From NCBI GenBank assembly GCA_013399695.1, contig VXAU01003504.1, forward strand, positions 436,310 to 500,309: a stretch of 64,000 bases of DNA. The letters run 5' to 3'. Both the position numbers and the translations under genes were made by a program. This DNA is from Formicarius rufipectus. Its lineage: Eukaryota > Chordata > Aves > Passeriformes > Formicariidae. The notes below the pieces were generated by a model. The model did not search any database and was not told the origin of the DNA. It saw nothing but the letters and a program-made list of their open reading frames with translations. The stretch's first letter is position 1; each line of letters opens with the position of its first letter. This document shows, one piece after another, positions 13,352 to 25,852 of the stretch.

Positions 13352-13474
13352 CTTCTACATCGGGGTCTCCAAAGGGATTTAGTTCTGCTGGGTCAGGATC
13401 ACCAAAAGGGTTCGTGCTGGAGTTGGCCAGGTCTTGCTCCCCTTCGTCCAGAAAACTAAGCTTATTGATAAGCT
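13352..13474 (-). CDS. EHBP1: EHBP1 coding exon with two NPF motifs
   Basis: This 123-nt exon is phase 1 at both ends (41 codons). It begins ELINKLSFLDEGEQDL and goes on with NPFGDPDPAELNPFGDPD and VE. The acceptor is CTTGTTTGTAG and the donor AAG|GTAATG. NPF tripeptides followed by acidic residues are the classic ligands of EH domains such as those of EHD1 and EHD2, the partners that give EHBP1 its name. Human EHBP1 has NPFDDPD then NPFGDPD here. In this bird both motifs read NPFGDPD. The exon is also symmetric, so skipping it would remove two EHD-binding motifs in frame. Its last G plus AA of the next exon makes a Glu codon, giving DVEE where human has DSEE. Confidence 0.96.
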
Positions 13475-14185
13475 CTACAAACAAGTTAGAATATTGTTTT
13501 AATATAGACACAAACTGCTCACCTAACATATCTGAAGCTCAAAAAGCTCCTTGTCAACAGTTCCTTGAAACACTGCACCAGGGTATGGCACGAACTGCAC
13601 GACTAAATTAACACACTCCAGTAGGTACACCAACAAATGGGGGGAAAAAAAGTGAAATGAATGAAACTTCTATTTGCTGATCAGAACATTACATAACAGA
13701 AATGACTACTAAGAAAGCCTTCTATTTTCCTCATTAAATAAATGTTGCAGAACATCTAACAAGCTAAATACAGTGATTTTGGTTGTTCAAATACATGTTA
13801 ACTACTGGCAGGGAATTTTAAATTTTTGGATGTAATGTGCACATAAAAGCAGACAGGGGACATTTTGTCACATTGGAGAGGTCAAGTATTACTGACTACA
13901 AAATTAATGTTTCAGGCTTAGGGTCTAGTGGGGTTTTTTTGTAATTTTTTTTTTGCAATTTTTTTTTTCTTTCTTGTTCAATATCAGATGACAACGGAGC
14001 TGTAGCGGAGACAGGCTCTTTCTCTATCATGTTGTTACCTGTTGGATGCACTACAAATTACTGAGAGTCATGCTGGGTGGAAGCACAGAGATAAAACTGA
14101 CAGCTGAATACAGGCAGGAGTCAAAAGGTAATGGGTCACAGTAAATACAATCAGAAACAGAAAGAAAGGATGAAAGCTCATAGAC
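13475..14185 (-). other. EHBP1: EHBP1 short intron, 711 nt
   Basis: This short intron separates the two symmetric phase 1-1 exons. Its donor is weak (GTCTATGA) and its acceptor is CTAACTTGTTTGTAG. It contains T-rich runs at 13934-13970 on the plus strand, which are A-rich in the transcript, and otherwise nothing recognisable. It is far shorter than its neighbours, as expected if the flanking exons arose by a local tandem duplication. Confidence 0.85.
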
Positions 14186-14290
14186 CTTCAGAGGAACTGG
14201 CTGATTTAGCTGAAGGCATATTTGCTCGCTTTATGCAGTCATCTTGATCTTCATCTAAGCTGCTCAGAGCATTCAACTGGTTTACAATTT
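14186..14290 (-). CDS. EHBP1: EHBP1 symmetric coding exon, candidate cassette exon
   Basis: This exon is 105 nt, phase 1 at both ends. Its 35 codons start EIVNQLNALSSLDEDQDD, continue CIKRANMPSAK and end SASSSE. Human EHBP1, as recalled, has EIVNKLNALSSLDEDQDDC, then IKQANMRSAKSASSSE. The acceptor is CTATTTACAG. The donor, GAAG|GTCTATGA, is clearly weak (C at +3, T at +4, A at +5). A symmetric length and a weak donor are typical of an alternatively used exon. Skipping it joins KIT-E to ELINKL without a frameshift. I recall, unverified, that human isoforms differ by about 35 residues here. Its start resembles the start of the neighbouring exon at 13352-13474, which suggests an old exon duplication. 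It has no NPF motif. Confidence 0.95.
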
Positions 14291-16666
14291 CTGTAAATAG
14301 AAGCCAGTCAAGACAAACGTAAGGCAAGGGCATTTAATGAAACAGAAGTGGAACGAACACTGTTACTAGAAAGAGAGAGGGCGAGGGAGAGAGGGCAAAA
14401 GAGAAGACACTCAATTAAAAGAAGAGATTTAGAGAGAGGCCTTCCAATTACGTAACTACAGCAAAGTACCTGTGCAGGTGCTTCAGAGATAATTTAACGT
14501 GAAACCCAGTTAACAGACGTAAACAAACCCTACACTGCTGGTGTCAGCAACAGTAATTAGTTTAATGAGGACGAGTAGGCACATCAGTTCAAAACTTAGA
14601 TAGATGCACCAGATACCATTTAAAGATTTTTCCTGCTTGTGAAGGAAACCTGTATATTAAAACATTGTCAATCCACACAAAATAGCCCCAGGATCACTTA
14701 CCTCCCTCCCAAACCCTTAAGGCTACACAAAACTAATATATATGACGTGTACTTTATATTTATTTACACACACACTCTCTGATTATTTAACATTTAGGAT
14801 TAGTCGAATTAAATTCTGATCTATGACAAAATGAATTTACCTAAGCAGTTCTAAAATATATGATCAGTATTGTGCCATGAGAATGCAAACTGAATGTATA
14901 TATGTTGGTTGAATTTTCAGTGTCATGCTGTGTAAGTAACATCTTGCTGTTTGGTAAAATCCTATTTAACCTTCTATCCATAGTGGAGAGGTCTGACTTG
15001 CCATGAACTAGCAATTTTTAGAACATATTAAAATTTAATTCTAAGAGAGCTGTTGATGCCTCCACAATTCTGACAGGAGAGAAACAAAAACCAACTATGT
15101 CTTAGTGACTTATGGCCCAAGGGAAAAATTCCTTTCTGTTCCCCCCTAATGCAGTCCCATCCACAGCATCTGACAAATGCAGCTTCTGAAGGAATGGGAC
15201 TGAGCCTGGGGCATCTCTGAGAGACATGAAGCATAGGTTTCTGTGGAGAGGGGACAGCCTTCCAGCTGACAAACAGGCTGGAGAAACCTGTGCAGGAAAG
15301 ATGACCCTGCTTGCTGAGTATCACTGCCCCACCAACAGTCTTTTCCATCTGCCATTCTTTTCACAGTGAAATGCAGGGGTGATGTCTTCTGATGTCACTG
15401 TTGAAGTTAAAGCTCTGCAGATGCCTTTACTGCACATTTCTCATGCCAGTCATTCTTATATTTCCTTTAAATTTCAATTTCTTGGGTCTGCAGGAAGCTA
15501 CTTCTTAGTAACACTTTTGCTGCTTTTTTAAACTTGACTTTTTCTCATCTGGCTTTTGTTTGGGAAAGTAGAAGTTCATCTTTATTTACTGAACTAGTTT
15601 CAGGGAGCAAAATAACAAACTGAGGCAAAACTTGAGTAGTATCATGACTGTCCCAACTCATGCTGGTGCCCAAAGTCACCCAGAACTTCCTGGCTGGGGT
15701 CCTTTTTCACAGTTGACACACTGACACTGTTCCTAATGTCATGCCTTCACAGATGGCACAAAAAACCTGAAGTCCAAAGGAGTCCAGAACCTGAAAATAA
15801 TTCTGTCATAGGGTCAAAAACTTCTCTGCCAAATTTAAACTGCTTTGCAAAGATATGTTAATCTTCAAATTACCAAGAAAAATTACCCATTCTAACAATA
15901 CCTACTGGATGCACTGTTTAACACTGACAGTGAGAAACCCCCAGCCTAATTCCTCTGTAGCACATCTCCTAACTGTTCCTGACCTTAAAGAACAAATCTA
16001 CTTACATGGGATTACACTTATATCTGTCTACATAGCTAACCATACTCACTTCCTTATTTTTAGCTCCAACAAACAAGAACGTTATCCTGAAAACCACCAG
16101 TAACGCTTCCCCAAAACTCACCTTTCTCAGCATAAAATCATATATACACCTCAGAGATCTGAACAATACATTACTACTTTCTGGGAGTTTTTAAGACTCA
16201 AGATACACAATGGAAAATATCTTCCTGTACTCAAATAAAACAGAGCTGACCTCATAAAACAGTAGTACTAACGAATTACTAGTTTAAAACAGGCTGAGAT
16301 GCTGACATGATTTATAATTTATTATGCCAGCATGTGAAAAAAAACCAACCCAAAACAATTACAATTCAGTTTTTATTGTCAGAAAATAACAAATTAAGTT
16401 CAGAGCTTTAAAAAGAGAGAATTCTTTGATGTGGTCTGAATCACCTGGTCCTATCTGCCAACCTAAACACCCATATGCACTACAATGTTTCTCATTACAA
16501 TATTAAATGGTTTATGTCATATTTTGGAGTACGGAAATAGTAGGTTGGAGATTTATATCCTACATTATCTTTTATAAATCTCATTATCTACAAACGCACA
16601 TTAGCTTGTTCTACAAGTATGTCACATAAATCACTGCTTTGGATTTTGGTTGGTTTCTCATTCTTC

Positions 16667-16683
16667 TTTTTTTTTTTTTTTTT
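16667..16683 (+). repeat. Poly-T tract
   Basis: Seventeen T in a row; poly-A in the EHBP1 transcript. Similar runs occur at 32320-32335 (16 T), 57509-57522 (14 T) and 36632-36650 (two T runs broken by AG). No SINE body was recognised next to them. Confidence 0.9.
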
Positions 16684-17794
16684 CCCCAAGCAGCTTGGTG
16701 ATCCTGACAAGAAAGAGTAAATGTATCCTAAGTTTATGTGAGAGGGATGGCTTTTCAAATTGCAAGAAAGGGTTGCACATACTGCTGTCCAGAAGCCTAC
16801 CCTTGAAACAGGATTCACACCCCTGCAATAGGTAGCACATGGGCACGTTGCTGATTCCATGTGGTGCCCCAGGACAGTCACTGTGCTCCTGGGCAGATGG
16901 AGCAGGAGGCAATTATTAACTTCAGCATGAGGCTCTAAGCAGCAATTAAAACATTAAGAGAAGCGACATACTTATTACTATTCTGTCGGTGAGTTATAAG
17001 GCACATTTCTTCAAGTATGTCGGGATGCCTTGTCTTCAGATGAAGACTAAGGACAGGATAATTCTGGGAGGTTTAAATCTATCTATCCTAACAGTGTAGA
17101 AACAAAGTATTTGAAACAACTCATGGCAACAAACATTATTTTCGACTTCAAAAACACAACAGTCAGGTGGAGATAACAGCTTTTACATATGAAAAATTTA
17201 AGTAAGAAATACTTGGATGGAATTTAAAGTAGTGCTTGGAAAACATCTTTGAGTCTGATCTTAAGGTCAGCTGTATGGCAACAGCTTCCATGTTGACCAC
17301 ACCAAATTCCACAGCTCTTTTAAGGTCAGTCAGTATTGCACCACTTATTTCACGGCTGAAGAAACAGGGGCACAGATACCTATTCAAAGTTAAGCAACAC
17401 ATCAAGGAAGAGAAGCAGCATTTCCTAACTCACCTGCACCATCTAGAGCCCCACACAGCAGATCTCCCTTGTTCTCCTAGCACTGAATACATATATTCAT
17501 TTATAAAAACTGTAACTTTGGGCCCAATCAAAAAAAAAGAAACAAAATCAACAGAACTTTAGTACATGCTTAAAGGAACAGTGTCTGTGATAAAAGATTT
17601 GCAGCACCTCTTACAGCTGTGCCTTGAGACTGATGATAACTCTTCAGTTATCAAATCATCCATCTCTTCTGCAAGAACACCTTGGGTCAAAGGCAATCCC
17701 TTCTGCTCTGCTACTTGCACTTCACTTTTCCAAGGCTCAGCTGCAGACATAACCATGTCCTGCTCCCACCATTCCTGTGAGGTGTCTCAGCCAG

Positions 17795-17880
17795 CATCCC
17801 CCTTTTATGGTGGGGAAAACAGGCACACCGAGGCGAGGGGTTTGCCGCAGGGAACTCTGAGTCACTGAGGCATTCCAGCT
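17795..17880 (+). repeat. Possible MIR-like SINE relic
   Basis: The stretch CCCCCTTTTATGGTGGGGAA, then AACAGGCACACCGAGGCGAG, then GGGGTTTGCCGCAGGG resembles the MIR 3' half (CCATTTTACAGATGGGGAAA, CTGAGGCACAGAG, GACTTGCCCAGGG). A weaker copy of the same block lies at about 17331-17405. Short and diverged; chance similarity is possible. Confidence 0.4.
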
Positions 17881-20725
17881 CCTTGGTGCCAACACCCAGC
17901 ATGGCAGCAGAGGAGAAAATGTTGGTAGCAGCAAGCTTTCAAAAGGGTTATGTAACTTCCCCAATTAACTTTATGGCACGATATGAAAACTGTTTTTGGA
18001 AGAAATTTTAGGAAGAATACTTTGCTACATTAGTTTTGTTATGTTTCCTTCTTTCTAAATTTCTACAAAAATTCCCACCTCTTCCTCCCTTGGTTTCTCA
18101 GCTCTTCTCCCTGTGCATTACTGGTTTTCCTCATTCATTATATTTATTGCAGAAGTCATTCCAACTGCCAATGAAATCAGTCTTGAACACATGTTGAAAT
18201 AGATACTCTACATTTTATTTATTAATGTTTACTTACTGCCCTATCTTCTATGTTCTGCCATCTGCTTGGCAAACTATGTACACTCATTCCCCTTCAACAT
18301 CCCTTTCCTTGTCAAAGGTGGGAAACTGCAACTAAGCTACTGTAGCTAACATAAGAACTAAAATCCAAGGTTGACCTTTCCCCCCTTAGGTTAACTTAAT
18401 GATTCATCTACAGAAAAACCAACCCAACCCTACCATCTCGTATCCTTGGAAAACAGTATCTGAACAGGCTGAGCAATGTGCAGAACTAGTGTATTTCACA
18501 AGTATTTATTACTTCTGCGTTTCAAATAGGTATTGTATTCTTTGCTTAGAACAGGCAATTTTGGCCTTTGCAACAACAGATGGAAAAAGCTGAAATGACT
18601 CTAGAACAACTTGAGTGATGACCTTGTGCTGTACATCAGACAGCTCATCCTTGCCCATTTACCCCCAGGGGTATTCACTGCATGGCTAAAGAATAGTGGA
18701 GTACTCTAAATTGTTTTCTTGTTCAGGAATCATTTGTTGGCTTGTTTAGATGCTGAATGCTCCAAAACCAACAGGAAGGTGTGATGCTTTCCAGTTGCTG
18801 TCCTTCTGCACGTGGGTTCTCTGTAACAGTCTTCAGTGCAGTACCCAGGCAGACCTCAATAAAACTCTAGTGCACAGGAGTTTCTAGAGACTTTATGTTG
18901 TCTCTCCTTTCTTTGCCCTTCTCTGTGATGATCCCATTGCCTGGTGAACATGCCAGATTTTGTCTGGTGTTCTGATCTGAATTATTCTGGTTACACTGGG
19001 AGAGAAATCGACTTTGCAGAATGATTTCTGTGGACCAGATTGGTGTATCTCTGCTCTCTGATCAAGAATACATTATCTTGGTCTCTCAAATATTTCATTC
19101 TGGACTCACCAACCTGCACTGTGCCAGACACACACAGCAGAAGTAGAGATTTGGTCAGGGTACAAATGTTTAATTGAATACATAAAGCACAGAGAAAACA
19201 TATTTGCATCCTTTCACAACACTGAATATAACTAAGTAATACCTGCTTCAGGCTGAACCTTTTGATTGCAACGAAAGCTCCAAAAGAGTGATGAAAGTCA
19301 TGTTTCATAACACCAAACTAACGTTTCTCTGAATTTTCAAGAGCAGATTTGACAATTCACTTGTCTGCTCAGGATACTCTTCCCCACCTTAGAGAAGGAT
19401 CCCTTTATTTCAGACATTTTTAAAAAGCACTGGAAGTTATGAAGTCTGGCACCAGAAGTCAATTTTCTTTTCCTGATTCTTTACACTGAGAGCTCCTACA
19501 GAACTCACCTGGAGCACTGCTACATACTGATCTCTACCAGCCATTTAACACCATCTCATCCTGATCTGACTTACATTGATTAGTTCAGCTATCCTGGACA
19601 CACTAAGCATTTTCATCAGCAATTCAAATGTGGGTTATGCTATCTCACTTCAAACAACCTTACTATCAAATTCCGTTCAAGCCTTTTAACAGCCTTCTGA
19701 TTTCACTTCCAAGAGACCCCTCCACCCAAGAGGCAGAAGTCTGCTGCCTGGAATTGCCATGTTATTGAGCAGAACCTCAGCATCTCTTCATGGCACAACT
19801 CATTTTGCAGTTATTCTCACAAACTGTCTTCATCATTTCACTTGAGCCTGTTGTGGGAACCCGTGCAGGTTTCCAGGCTAAGGAGTCAGAAGCAGTTTCT
19901 AAGACAGAGGCCTCCAGGATAACAATGGAATGTGCAAGACGACCTTGGCTAACAGTAAACTGAGAGGAGAAGCCTGCTAATATTCTGTGGAATGATACAA
20001 GTGAAGGGTTCTATTAATAAAGTTAAAATTAAGATAGATAAGTGCTATGTCAATTCACAAAAAATACAAAATATATCTTGGCTAATACTTAGCTATAGCT
20101 GTGTGCTGTTAGATAGTTTTAATGGAGTGTATTAGTTTTAGAAAATATGTATAAGTGTGTGTTCATATAGTCCTTTCATGTACTCTTGAAATTCCTATGC
20201 AGGGGAACATAAAGATGCAAGAATGCAAACATTTAGTGCCTTTTTTGCCATTCCTGAACAGAACGGTAGCTTTAGATGAAGAGGACTAAACTCCCATTTT
20301 TGTTTTTGATGCAGTCAGGTTGTCTTATTTAACAGCTCAGGCTTAGAAGCCTCTTACCAAGACACTAACACTGTGTCTGTGCAAAAAGTCATTGGCTACA
20401 GCCTGTCCTCTTGTCTTCTCACTCACTGACCCCTTCCCTCTGCTTTTTCTGCTCCTCTGTTCTCGCTGATTCTTTGCTTCCCTGAAATGCTACCTACCCA
20501 GTGCATTCTCTCCCAAAACCAGGGCACACATACACCAACCAATGCTCCTGAAGTCACAAATATTAGACTTCTTTTTCTCTTCAATCAAGCTATCCTAAAT
20601 TTTGGGTTGGTTTGGGGGGTTTTTTCAAAGTTAAATACAAATATAGCATAAAGATAAACCCCACGGAACACAGCTGACAATAAGCAAAAGAAACTAAATT
20701 TTACTATGTCTGTGGCAAAACCAAC

Positions 20726-20865
20726 CTGTAATTTTTGCAGCCTTTTCCTCTTGATTCACTCTGTTTTCTTCATCTTCTTCATTGTCTTCCTCAAAATCAT
20801 CTAGATTACCAATATCAGCTTGTTTCATACTCATCAAACTAGCCAGGCTTTGCATGTCTTCATCC
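20726..20865 (-). CDS. EHBP1: EHBP1 internal coding exon, acidic linker after C2 domain
   Basis: This 140-nt exon enters in phase 2 with a single G that completes the Thr codon of the previous exon. It encodes DEDMQSLASLMSMKQADIGN, then the acidic run LDDFEEDNEEDEEN, then RVNQEEKAAKIT, and ends with one G (phase 1). It matches human EHBP1 nearly exactly, with NEEDEEN where I recall NEDDDEN. The acceptor (GTTATTTAG) and the donor (CAG|GTTGGT) are both less than ideal. The segment is a charged, probably flexible linker between the C2 domain and the NPF-rich region. The terminal G joins AA of the next exon, or AG of the one after it, to give a Glu codon either way. Confidence 0.97.
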
Positions 20866-22455
20866 CTAAATAACAAATTTCATAGCAGGCATTAAAATGC
20901 AGCCTGTTAATACCACATCTGATTTTACCACATTATTAAAATTTCTTTAAGCATTTTGATGTTTTCTTCAGGGAGATCTATGATCTCAGATCTGATCTTG
21001 AATTCAGTGAAAGAACAAAATGTATATTAATTTCTAAAGGGAAAGTTTTCTAGTAACAAAATTCTAAAGGGTAAAAATAACACTGTCTTGCATTAAGAGT
21101 TAACTTAATGACTGCTTCCTAAAATTTTAAACCAGCCCAGTAAGGCTGGAAAATGCTTCTCTGGTCTGCCTGGGTTGAAGTGAAAATGCTTGGTCAGACC
21201 TACTGTCCATGTGTTGTATGCAATACCTATCAAACTCTTCATTTATAACTCCTGATGCTGTTACAGAAAATAAAATTCCTTTTATAAATATCTGAAATTA
21301 TTAAGATAAAAACCATTAATAAGACAGTGTCTATTCACATATACTGGAAACCAATGCTTTCACAAATAGAAGCTTTTCTGGGTCGCTGGTCCAGGGCAGT
21401 ATAAAAGCACTGCTGATAATTTACAACCTACCTGGCTTACAGTCTTCAGCCTGGAAAGTATCGATTTCAATGGGAAAAAGGTACATGTGAACCTAAATGG
21501 ATCAGGTTTTATAAAATATGGCCTCAAAATCCACCAGGAGCCTAGTACAGGCATTCACTGTACAGCTCATAGATGCTGGTTGTTCCAAAACAGTGAAGAG
21601 GTTATCACATACTGCCTTCTTCCATTCTCATCTTCAGCTGCATTTTAACCATGTTCAATCACAGCTAAATATTTCAAAGTATCATTCTTACATGATATGT
21701 CAAGATGTGGTTCACAACAGACTAATCAAAGAAGGGAAACAGTCATAGTAATTGTGGCTTTCAAAGCACACAGATAAAAAGCCTTTTTGTGTCCAAATGG
21801 ATGTTTTGACATGGCAGCCTGGAAAGCTGTTCATACAACATTTCTGAGGCATTTGTATTGCAGTGGGCAATGCCTACAAAATGTATGCAGAATCCTGACA
21901 GCAAGAAGCAAACTGTTACTCTTTCGGAGGGAAAAAGAAATTTAAAAGAAGGCAGAGGAACTACTAGAGAAGTAGTTTCCTCATCCACCTCTTTTTTGTT
22001 CTGCCATTCTCACATTGCCATATTCCAGAGACAGAAACAGAATCAAAACAGGATGGGTGACAAACAATCCCTTCTCCAGCCACATGAACTTATCAACATT
22101 CAACATCTGGAATCTAACAGAAATTGTAGGAGAGGTTACAGGATCTGCAGAAACAATCTGTATCCTCTGCTCTCCATTGAAACAAGGGATAGAACCAAGT
22201 GGGCAAGTTGAGGGAGTGGCAATCAGTGCCCAAGTGATTTGTCTCTGAAGAACACAAGACTGAAATCAGAGTAGGAAACAACTTTTACTCAGTTAAGAAA
22301 CTAAGTATGGCAGGAATGACAGGTATGTTGAAGGACACTCTCAAATTCTGCCATTCTACACAAAAGGAGCTCTTTATCCAAAGAATTCTTTGAAAAGCAA
22401 CAAAGCAGGTTATCTGGCTTTAAAAAAAAAACCAAACCAACAAACAACAACTTAC
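20866..22455 (-). other. EHBP1: EHBP1 intron, 1.6 kb
   Basis: This intron lies between the 22456-22637 and 20726-20865 exons. It starts with a consensus GTAAGT donor and ends in TTATTTAG. I see no repeat family or exon in it. The plus-strand open frames near 21858-22248 have no recognisable domain. Confidence 0.8.
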
Positions 22456-22637
22456 GTGGCTTTTCCTTCCCTCAGGAAAATACAAGATAATGAGAACTGG
22501 AGTGTGGCAGATACCACTTTCTTTGACAAAGGCTTGAATTTTAACCTGACATCAGTCTGGGTAGGCATGGGGCTGGCATATTGCTTCATGTTGATGCTGC
22601 TGGTGGCAAGCGCTTTCCTACGTCCAGAAGGAGATTC
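22456..22637 (-). CDS. EHBP1: EHBP1 internal coding exon, C-terminal part of C2-like domain
   Basis: This 182-nt exon begins in phase 0 (ESPSGRRKALATSS...) and ends after two bases of a Thr codon (REGKA + AC), followed by a strong donor GTAAGT. The acceptor is TTTTGCTTTCAG. The 60 full codons match human EHBP1 as I recall it almost residue for residue, including MKQYASPMPTQTDV, KFKPLSKKVVSA and QFSLSCIFLREGKA. I noticed only R for K after TDV and T for A in VVSATLQF. These are the last strands of the NT-C2 membrane-association domain, which explains the strong conservation. The split Thr codon (AC|G) is completed by the first base of the exon at 20726-20865, which confirms the junction. Confidence 0.97.
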
Positions 22638-24489
22638 CTGAAAGCAAAAGAAAACCAGGACTAATGTAAAAGGTCTGTTCCACTAAAATCTGCATGTGCA
22701 CAACACAAAAGAACACTTATTAAATCTGTATCACTCTTTTTTTCAAGTCCACAGGCAGAGGCCATCACTATGGTCCTGTCTAGAGAGAGAGAACCATTTC
22801 TTAAAATAGGTCAGCCACTAATGGTGGTGTATCTTAGTGCAACTGAAAACAAAAATGTTGTTCACTGTGATTAGAGGTGTTCCATATGACATCCTATGTG
22901 CTCAATGGCTTCATCATGAAGTAGCATCCACAGCACACATCCATTTAAACGCGTGGAAATATATTTCCATTTCTTCTCATAGCAAACTGGACTAGTTTGG
23001 TCCAAACTTGGGATAGTTCTGGACTAGGACTTCCAGCCTACAGAAGACATGGGTTTCAAACACTCATATATTTCTTTATGCAATGATATGAGCTCATCAA
23101 GACTGTGCTCAATGCTCAAATATAATACCTAAATATTTTTCAAAGCAGTGGTACTTCTCATTAGTGTTGTACACTCACTATAACGAGTGACAGGTTTCTG
23201 AAATTAAAGTTGACAGATCTTCCAAAAATACTGATAAAAATTTTGCCAGTAAAAAAATAAAGAGCAAGAAAAGAGAAAGACAAAAGCTGAAGTTTTATTT
23301 GAAAAGCCTGAGTTGTATTTCAGTATAAAAGTGTTGCTCATGGTTTAACAATTCAGACAAATTAAACTAAAATGCATCTAAGAATCTACTCTCTTGTTCC
23401 ATCTAGTAACGGCAGCAAAAGAACGATTATACGTAATAAAGCTCCAGTAACAAAAAACAAAAAAGCCCTGCTGTTAACTCTTTTGAAATATGTTCTCACA
23501 ATAAGACTACATTTTACCACAGTTGACAATTTGTGTTGAATGAAGAATACTAATTCAATCAAAACATTCAAGCATCCTTTTTCAAAGTACTTGACATTTC
23601 CGCCCAGTAGAATAAGTCAGAATGTAATATGTCATCCCCAAAGAATACCTTGTTTAAAATACTAGCCTTATCTGACAGATTATGCATAGCAATATTATAC
23701 AGAACTATTAGTGCATGTAGATACCTTATGAATGAATTTCAAAAATGCATCAAACACTTGAGAAGGATTTAGGCCCTCTCAGAAGAAATACTTAAGAATA
23801 TGCAAATACTCTCAGCTGAATCAAGTTGAACAGATGCGACTCTCACAAACAATACGAGCGCTCCTTCCCCGACTGCAGCTGCCAATCAAAGAGCAAGATT
23901 AAGGTCCAGGGTTCTGACAATGTGTCAAATGCAAAGTACAATGAGGGAGTTTCAATTATTACACAGATCTGAGCAACAATAATCTGTTATTGTACCACAC
24001 CTTCGGAATAACCAACATTACAGTGCGTTACACCGACCACAAGGTTTGCTGTGGCACCCACTCAGCAACAAGAGATACGTGGAGTTTCCTCTGGGCATGT
24101 TCTCCAAGTCAATGTACACAAGCAGCTTGTATCTGAACAGTAATTTATTTCACAAAGCTAAATTTTCAAGGTTCATGCTATTGTGCAGAAATGGTGGTCA
24201 AGGTGAATAGAGAGAAGGTTTGCCCAAACCTCTCCTAGTTTTGTTATTTCCAAATGCATCCGTCAAGAACGCTGGCATATGCGATGTGATGTGCAAGTAC
24301 TTATGCAACTGGCATGGTAAAAACTATTTGTCCCTGATGGTGGCACCTGCCTTCCTGCCAAACAGAATGGGAGCACCCACAAATTAAAGAGTAACTTGGA
24401 GCCCAAGGGGGCAGTGGGTGCAAGTTGCACCATGACATTTCATCTTTATGTAAGATCAACATCTTTTACATCAATCACTGAAACAACCT

Positions 24490-24650
24490 TCGCAAGGACA
24501 TGGCAGAGTCCCAATCACAGGAGGTTTTCAAGGTGCAACTGGACAGAGTGCTAGATAATCTCATGTGGTCTCCCTGTCCCATAAAAGGTTAGACCACATG
24601 GCCTCTCTGGGTCCCTTCCAACCTGAGCTGTTCTACAGTCACATGATTCT
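24490..24650 (+). mobile_element. CR1 retrotransposon 3'-end fragment
   Basis: The sequence has the CR1 3' UTR order: GACATGGCAGAGTCCCAATC, AGGAGGTTTTCAAGGTGCAA, then a part for GGTTAGACCACATGGCCTCT, GGGTCCCTTCCAACCTGAGC, and the terminal CACATGATTCT like the CR1 ATTCTATG end repeat. It is 5'-truncated to about 160 bp, as usual for CR1. It is antisense to EHBP1. Confidence 0.85.
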
Positions 24651-25796
24651 AACTTGAATGTGCCTGCATGTGGAGTCAGGCCAAAGGAAAATATTCCACT
24701 GGTGGGCTACAATGATTAGGAAACATTTGTCACACTTTGGACCTGAGTCTTCTTTGAATCTATCTGGGATGAGCTTATGCTTGCCAACAAAAACCTTAGC
24801 TGTTTTAAAATCTGTATTACAGTATCACATTTCTTTTTTGGGAAATTATAGTTAATAATGTTAACCCGATTGCATGGAAAGAAAAACTCTCTGTTTGTTC
24901 CTTATTCTCAAATTATATAATTATGTTTCCCTTTAAAAGTGACTTTTCTTTTTAAAGAAGATGCATGTCTGTTTTAACATCTTCACTCCCCTTCATCAAT
25001 TTAAACACTCCCAAAAAGATCAAGTTTGTCTGATAAGATAGTGTGTTTGTAACAAGAGAAAGTAGCTCTGTCCCCAAATACACTTGTTTTAGGGAGTCAC
25101 TGAAGTGTATTTGTGTCCCTTAAAAAGGGACCTCGTGGGGGGTCTGTGTGTTGCTCTCATAATGTAGGGTGCATGCTCAGATAACTCAGATGTCATCATG
25201 TCTTCATCAAAGTGATTTTACTAAAAAAGTCAAAGCAGGCAAGACAAGACAATCCAAATTCCAGTTCCATGGTGATTCTTAAGTGAAGAGAAACAACACA
25301 GCATTAAGCTTGCAAGCATCCAAAAGCGGAACACAGACATTAAGGCAGAAGAATTTGGGAATTATGTCAAATTACATTTTCACTTAGTATCTACTTGTTG
25401 TACAAATGGACATCTCGTCATTTGCTGCTTCAGGTTATCTGGATAAGAGAATGAATCAGAGACATGAATTAGGAAGAGGCAAAATTCTCCCAGTGAATAT
25501 GATCATCAGGCACTCTTTATGAAATCTTCTGGGGTAGCTGGTGTGAAGGAAAAGGGTCACAAGAGTGCAGGCAGCTGTGTGCCACTGCAAGAGGAAGAAG
25601 GCAGCCACGTGCAAGATGATTTTCCTAACACCAGGTATCCTGACAAGCTGTGAAGAATAAGATACATGTGGCAATTGAGTTCAGTCTTCATAAGAAATGA
25701 ATTCATGTCATAACACTTTTGTTGGCCACCCACAGAAGTTGGCTTTTCAGGTTACAGTTGCCTACAAAAATCCAAATTTGTAAATTTATCATATGA

Positions 25797-25852
25797 AGAA
25801 AAACAAACAAAAAACAAACAAAAAACAACCAAAACCCAAACAAAAACAGACA
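25797..25852 (+). repeat. A-rich (AAAC)n low-complexity tract
   Basis: Irregular repeats of AAAC and AAAAAC over about 55 bp. Confidence 0.85.

Larger units (their letters stand above)
14291..20725 (-). other. EHBP1: EHBP1 intron, 6.4 kb
   Basis: This intron lies between the 20726-20865 and 14186-14290 exons. It contains a 17-nt T run (16667-16683), a weak MIR-like segment at about 17331-17405 and a better one at about 17795-17880. I see no exon, RNA gene or complete mobile element in it. Confidence 0.8.
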
